Shown here piece by piece: positions 59,600 through 64,000 of a stretch of 64,000 nucleotides of DNA (positions within the stretch are counted from its first letter, which is position 1; every line of letters begins with the position of its first letter). This DNA comes from Callorhinus ursinus (taxonomy: Eukaryota; Chordata; Mammalia; Carnivora; Otariidae), in the NCBI RefSeq assembly GCF_003265705.1, contig NW_020312817.1:31955820-32019819 (forward strand), read 5' to 3'. Position numbers and translations under genes: made by a program. The notes below the pieces were generated by a model, which was not told the origin of the DNA, did not search any database, and saw only the letters and a program-made list of their open reading frames with translations.

Positions 59600-59995
59600 A
59601 TGGTGTCGCCTGCCAGGCCTGAGTTTGAATCCTAGCTCTGTCACTAATGACATGTATGACTTTAAACAAGATTTTTTTACCCCTTTAAACAATGGGCATG
59701 GCCCCGCAGCGGGCTCCATGCTCGGCCTGGAGTCTGCTTAAGACTCTCTCTTCCTCTGCTCCTCCCCCTGCTTGTGCATGTGTGCATGTGTGCATTCTCT
59801 CTCTCTCTCTCTCCCTCTCTCTCTCTATATATATATAATAAATAAATAAATCTTTAAAAAAAAGTTTTAAACAATGAGCATGAAGTATGAAAAGGTTCTA
59901 CTCAATCCCCCTGGAACATGGGAGGTGGAAGTAGGCAAGGAAACACCACAGAACTCAATTTGCTCATCTGTAAAATGGGGTCATAGTATTAGTTG
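59600..59995 (+). mobile_element. MIR, split by a truncated SINE
   Basis: Sense MIR: gagtttgaatcctagctctg, catgtatgactttaaacaag, and after the SINE tttgctcatctgtaaaatgg. Confidence 0.6.
59701..59865 (+). mobile_element. can-SINE, 5' truncated
   Basis: Starts at gccccgcagcgggctccatg, so the tRNA-like head is missing; has TG, TC and TA runs. TSD TTTAAACAATG[G/A]GCATG at 59684-59700 and 59866-59882. Inside MIR. Confidence 0.93.
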
Positions 59996-60294
59996 GAGCA
60001 ATTTGAAATTGCCAGTGTTCAATTGTTTTGACCTACAAAGATGGTCATTTCATTTGGTTCAACCAAATCTTTACCTTATGAAATGATTTATGTAAAGCAC
60101 CAGGTCAGTGGCTGATGAGCACCGAACAAATGGACATCTCCTGTCAGCAAAGACCTCTTGATAGTGACCCCCAGGACTCCCCAGAGGGACTGGGCTCTCT
60201 GGACAGTATGTCCTCTGATCGCATAGAATAAGGAAAACAGCTCAGGATCAGACCACTGTCTTCTCAGCTGGAAGAAGCTAGGAAAAACTGTGTT

Positions 60295-60435
60295 TTTTCT
60301 GAGCTCAGCTCTCTCATTGTTAAATGAAGATAGTGGTGCCTACATTGAATCAGCTCTGAGACAGATAAGAGAATTTCTGTGAAGTTCCTAGCAAAGTGTC
60401 TTGGCTCATCATGGGCACTCAGGAAATCCTGGTTG
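60295..60435 (+). mobile_element. MIR fragment
   Basis: Sense MIR: ctctctcattgttaaatgaa, gatagtggtgcctacattga, tcatgggcactcaggaaatc. Confidence 0.6.
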
Positions 60436-61201
60436 TCTCTCCCCTGTAAGGGTAATCTTAAGGACTCTAGGGCAAAGGTGAGAGGAACCACTGTGTGTGA
60501 ATCAAAAATTCCTATTGCCAAAAGCAAAAAATTCTAGAAGACTTTTCTTCATATTTTTCTTGCCACCCTTAGAACCATATTTTCTAGAATAAGAAGAAAA
60601 CTTCAAGATCATTTTTTAACCCCTTTATGCCAGGGACTGATGCCCGACATCATACACTGAGCTAGGAACAAACCTGGCCCCTAAATCAGGACTCCTGACA
60701 TGTGGGCAGAACTCTTCCTAATAGAACAAGTGCCGTCTTACTTGTTTGGAACTCTGCCCAGGGAATATAGAATCTTGGAGCATTTTTTATAAATATTCAT
60801 AAGTAGTACTTCCCTGGGAAAGAGGGGCTGATTTATTACGGTCGTTTTTTAAATACCATTAGCAGATTTTGCTATATGACGTTTATCAGAATGGGGCACC
60901 AAGATAAAAAAAAAAAACTTTTAAAGAAGGGGAAGAAGAAAATATTGTAGACACATACATATACGTTTAAAGAGAAAGAGTATGGGGAATATGAGTAGGT
61001 AAAGAGAAAGAAAAAATTTTCTCTCAAGATCTTTTTTGTATAAAACAAAATTTTACAACAATTAAAATCCAAGCTATTATTCAAACATCTTGAAGATCAT
61101 ATAACCATTTCTCTTCCTAGAATTAGCTAGCTTTAAATATTGAAACGTGGCATTTAGCTCGAGATTGCAATGACTTAACAGCTTTGAAAACACTTTTCTA
61201 G

Positions 61202-61408
61202 GTCCTCTGGACCCCTCGGATGCTGTCAAATGGTGTCCAGTTCTCAAGAGTCAGTCCAGATGGTGAGGAAGGTTACCCTGGAGAGCTGAAAGTCTGGGTG
61301 ACATACATGCTGGATGGTGGGGAGCTTATGATCAACTATCGAGCCCAGGCCAGTCGGACCACACCGGTCAATCTGACCAACCATTCTTACTTCAACCTGG
61401 CAGGCCAG
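61202..61408 (+). CDS. GALM: GALM coding exon 3
   Basis: Third coding exon, 207 nt, residues 116-184 (from VLWTPRMLSNGVQFS to TNHSYFNLAGQ). The acceptor is cttttctag|GTC and the donor CAG|gtaagt. Both ends are phase 0. It contains the family hallmark NHSYFNL. By counting from ATG 46792 its histidine is residue 176, the general acid of human GALM. The catalytic base (Glu307 in human) is in a later exon outside the window. The SPDGEEGYPGEL turn is intact. Exons 1-3 make about 54 percent of the expected 342-residue protein. Confidence 0.97.
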
Positions 61409-61564
61409 GTAAGTGGACTTTCCTCAGCTCTCCTTCTGTAGCATAAACGGTAACTTGCCCCTTCTCTCCTGCCATGTGCCTTGTGAAATGACCTGGGGAG
61501 TGGCTGGAGAGACCAACCCAGGACGGAATTACTCTTGCAATGGGGTCAACCCTGGCGTTGAAGA

Positions 61565-61620
61565 GAAATGGCTAGCAAAGCTGCGGACTCATAGTAGGTG
61601 CTCAATAAATGGAAGTTATA
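61565..61620 (+). mobile_element. MIR/L2 tail fragment
   Basis: catagtaggtgctcaataaa is the conserved end of MIR or L2. Confidence 0.5.
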
Positions 61621-62330
61621 GAGAAAGATAGAATGAGTACATTGTATTACCCAGAGAATTATCTCTTTCCCACATGTTCAGACAAGGAACCAGCTATTTC
61701 AAGAACTCCCTTTCATCTCACTGTAACATGAGCTTACATTTGCTTCCTCATTCCACTCCTACCCCTAAAAGTTTCCAGTTAAGGCACTTTCCATCCTTGG
61801 AATTTTAAAAATGGGCTTGGCTCAGCCCCTTTAGACATGCTGCCAACATTTGTATGCCTCCAGCATGTAGCCCACCGTCAAGAGTGCTATAGAGACACTC
61901 CTCACCCCTCAGGTAATCCCCTCTACACTACCTTATTCCCTCCTGATGGTAATATTTGAGCTTGTTGAGGAGGCTGTTACATGAGGCAGAGAGTAGAAAG
62001 TTTAGCTAAACTCTGTAGACTCTATCTATTACTTCCTCTTCATCTAAAAAGCTCATCATTGTCTACTATACTTGAATCGCTTTGGCATGATTTCCTACCA
62101 CAAGATGATGTTCACAGCCAACTAGTAATATCTTGCATTTTTACACTCTTTTAGGAGTCTGCTGACGATGTGCTGCTTTTTTTTCTAGGATCTTTCCAAA
62201 TAGCACAAATTAATTGGTTCTTATGTAATTTCCGAAGTTCTCCCCTTAAAAATAAAGAAGAGAATTCTAAACTTGCCTATTGCTTATCCTCAGAAACTTC
62301 CACTGTCCTCCTTAAGATCTTAAAAGACTG

Positions 62331-62505
62331 GGGCACCTGGGTGGCTCAGGCGGTTAAGCGTCTGCCTTCAGCTCCAGTCTTGACCCCGGGGGTCCTGGGA
62401 GCCTGCTTCTCCCTCCCCCTCTCCCTCTGTCTGCCGCTCCCCCTGCTGTGCTCTCTCTCTCACTGTGTGTGTCAAATAAATAAATAAAATCTTTAAAAAA
62501 AAAAA
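62331..62505 (+). mobile_element. can-SINE with internal deletion
   Basis: Sense copy lacking the GATCGAGCCC...CTCAGCGGG part (gggtcctgggagcctgcttc). Flanked by imperfect AATCTTAAA. Confidence 0.93.
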
Positions 62506-64000
62506 TCTTAAAGACAAACCAAAAACCAAAACCAAAACAAACATGCCCAGCCATAGGAGGCTCTGCAATACTGTTCATAAAGACCCTACCTTTTCTAATA
62601 AGTTCAGAAAGAAACTATTGGTGGTTTTTTATAGGTAGTAGATCATGGTGATTTTTTACTATTTTCCACATTTTTGTATACTTAGGACATCCGATTTTAT
62701 AATCTAAAGAAATAGATTCAGATATGGAAATGATACATTAAATATGTAACTATCTTCTGATGTATTCCAATCAAGGAGACAAAGTAGGAATGCAGGTTCA
62801 CTAAGGCTCTGTCCATTTACCAGGCAGGAGGACCCTTGCAGATCACAGACCCACCCACAGGGGTAGTCAACGTTAACTCCCTTCTGTCTACTGTCTTAGT
62901 GAGTGCAACTGGAATCCACAGCCCCTAGCTTCAGGGTTGAGGATGGGAGAGGGCCATTAGCCCTTTGGGGCCCTTTGATGAGAGTGGGTGGCCACTCACC
63001 AGGCCTGGGGTCCAGGGGCCTCTGCATCTTCAGAACATCTCTTACCCTACCCAGCGAAGCATTATTATGTGTCTTAAACCCTCCCCAGGGAAATAACTCA
63101 AAACTTGATCATTTAAGGTGGTCAGCTCATCTTATGTATTTTTGCTTGTTGCTTGTTTATTTCTTTTTTAAATTTAATAAGGAATATGTTTGTTCTACCT
63201 GGGGCCAAATTTTGACTCATCACTTCTAAGATTGAGTGTTGATGGCCTGGGGGGAGGAGAGAACTGTGTTTTTCAAAGAATGGAAAAGGTATACGGGTTG
63301 CAGGTTGTTTGAGCTTTGTTGTTCTTGTTCCTTACTTACCTAACCCCGAACGGGGCAGTGGAGCAGCCTGGGGGGAATTTGAGATGAAAGGCAATAGTGG
63401 GGTTCCAGCCTGACTGGAGAGGTACGTCAGCAAAGACCCAGGTTCTTCCATCTTCCCATTCTGCCTCTTCAGTGTTTTGGCTCTTGTCTTTGGGCTCCTT
63501 GTCTCCTGGCCACAAGATGGTTGTGACCTGCAGCTCCAGGAATCATGTCTTCGTGTAGTCACACCCAGAGGCAAAAAAGAGCCTATTCCTTTTTTTCATA
63601 TCTCTAATGTTCCATTTTTAAGAATAAACAAAACTTTTCCCAGAGGCTCTCCAGCAGCCTTTGCCTCCCAGTTCATGGGCCAGAAGTGTGTCCCATGCCC
63701 TGCCTAACCGAGTACCAGCAAGGGAATTGGACCACTCGGTGGGATTAGGGAGGGCGTCCTTTACCCTGAGCATATGACCCTAGCACAGGACGAGTCAACA
63801 AGTCAGCGCTCTGCCAGGGGCAAACAAGGGTGCCAGGAAGGGAGTTGCAGTGGCTTGGGGGAGTACTCGAGTGTCGGTGCTACCCTGCAGAGAGGGTCAG
63901 GAGAGCTGAATGAAGGCGGTCCTAGTGGCAATGCACGGAGAGGTCTATAAAGCCCCGGGCAGGCCACAAAGGGCTTTATAAATGGTTAATGTTCCGAAAG

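Larger units (their letters stand above)
57140..61201 (+). other. GALM: GALM intron 2
   Basis: 4,062-bp intron bounded by gtgagt and ttttctag. It is repeat-poor compared with intron 1: MIR remnants near 57450-57620, 59600-59995 and 60295-60435, and one truncated SINE (59701-59865). Nothing recognisable in 57621-59600 or 60436-61190. Confidence 0.9.
61409..64000 (+). other. GALM: GALM intron 3 (partial)
   Basis: Begins gtaagt after exon 3 and runs to the window end. It contains a MIR/L2-type tail (61565-61620) and one SINE (62331-62505). I see no further GALM exon: the next expected residues after NLAGQ are not encoded by any frame with acceptor and donor signals here. 62510-64000 is otherwise unremarkable. 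Confidence 0.8.

Overview
This window is nuclear genomic DNA from a carnivoran mammal. The main evidence is about 57 copies of tRNA-derived can-SINEs (roughly 180-210 bp, A-box-like head, CT-rich middle, AATAAA-rich A-tail), most with readable target-site duplications (TSDs). The SINE sequences look arctoid (bear, pinniped or musteloid); the head and body differ from what I know of dog SINEC_Cf and cat SINEs. Species is not resolved.

The only protein-coding gene I can support is GALM (galactose mutarotase, aldose 1-epimerase) on the + strand. Coding exons 1-3 lie at 46792-46981, 56985-57139 and 61202-61408. They join in phase to 184 codons, which include the two active-site histidines (His107, His176). 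The remaining exons, including the one for the catalytic glutamate, lie beyond position 64000. Upstream of the start codon is a GC-rich promoter region with two tandem ZNF143/Staf-like motifs.

Region by region: 1-46.4 kb is intergenic. It holds SINEs in both orientations, L1 fragments of several ages, MIR and L2 remnants, MER5A and hAT-type DNA transposon fossils, ERV-type LTRs, a 5'-truncated RPL32 processed pseudogene (15.77-16.07 kb), a 21-bp minisatellite and a GAAG microsatellite broken by 10 Ns. 46.5-47.1 kb is the GALM promoter and exon 1. Intron 1 (10.0 kb) carries twelve SINEs and two truncated L1s. Intron 2 (4.1 kb) has one truncated SINE and MIR pieces. Intron 3 runs off the window.

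I found no CRISPR array, operon, tRNA or rRNA gene, and no convincing undescribed system. The items most worth a second look are the tandem ZNF143-like motifs, two SINE insertions that appear to carry 3'-transduced sequence, an ERVL-like LTR with part of a tRNA-Leu-type primer site, a SINE only 117 bp from a GALM splice acceptor, and the sequence gap inside the GAAG tract. Repeat family names were assigned by eye and should be confirmed with RepeatMasker.
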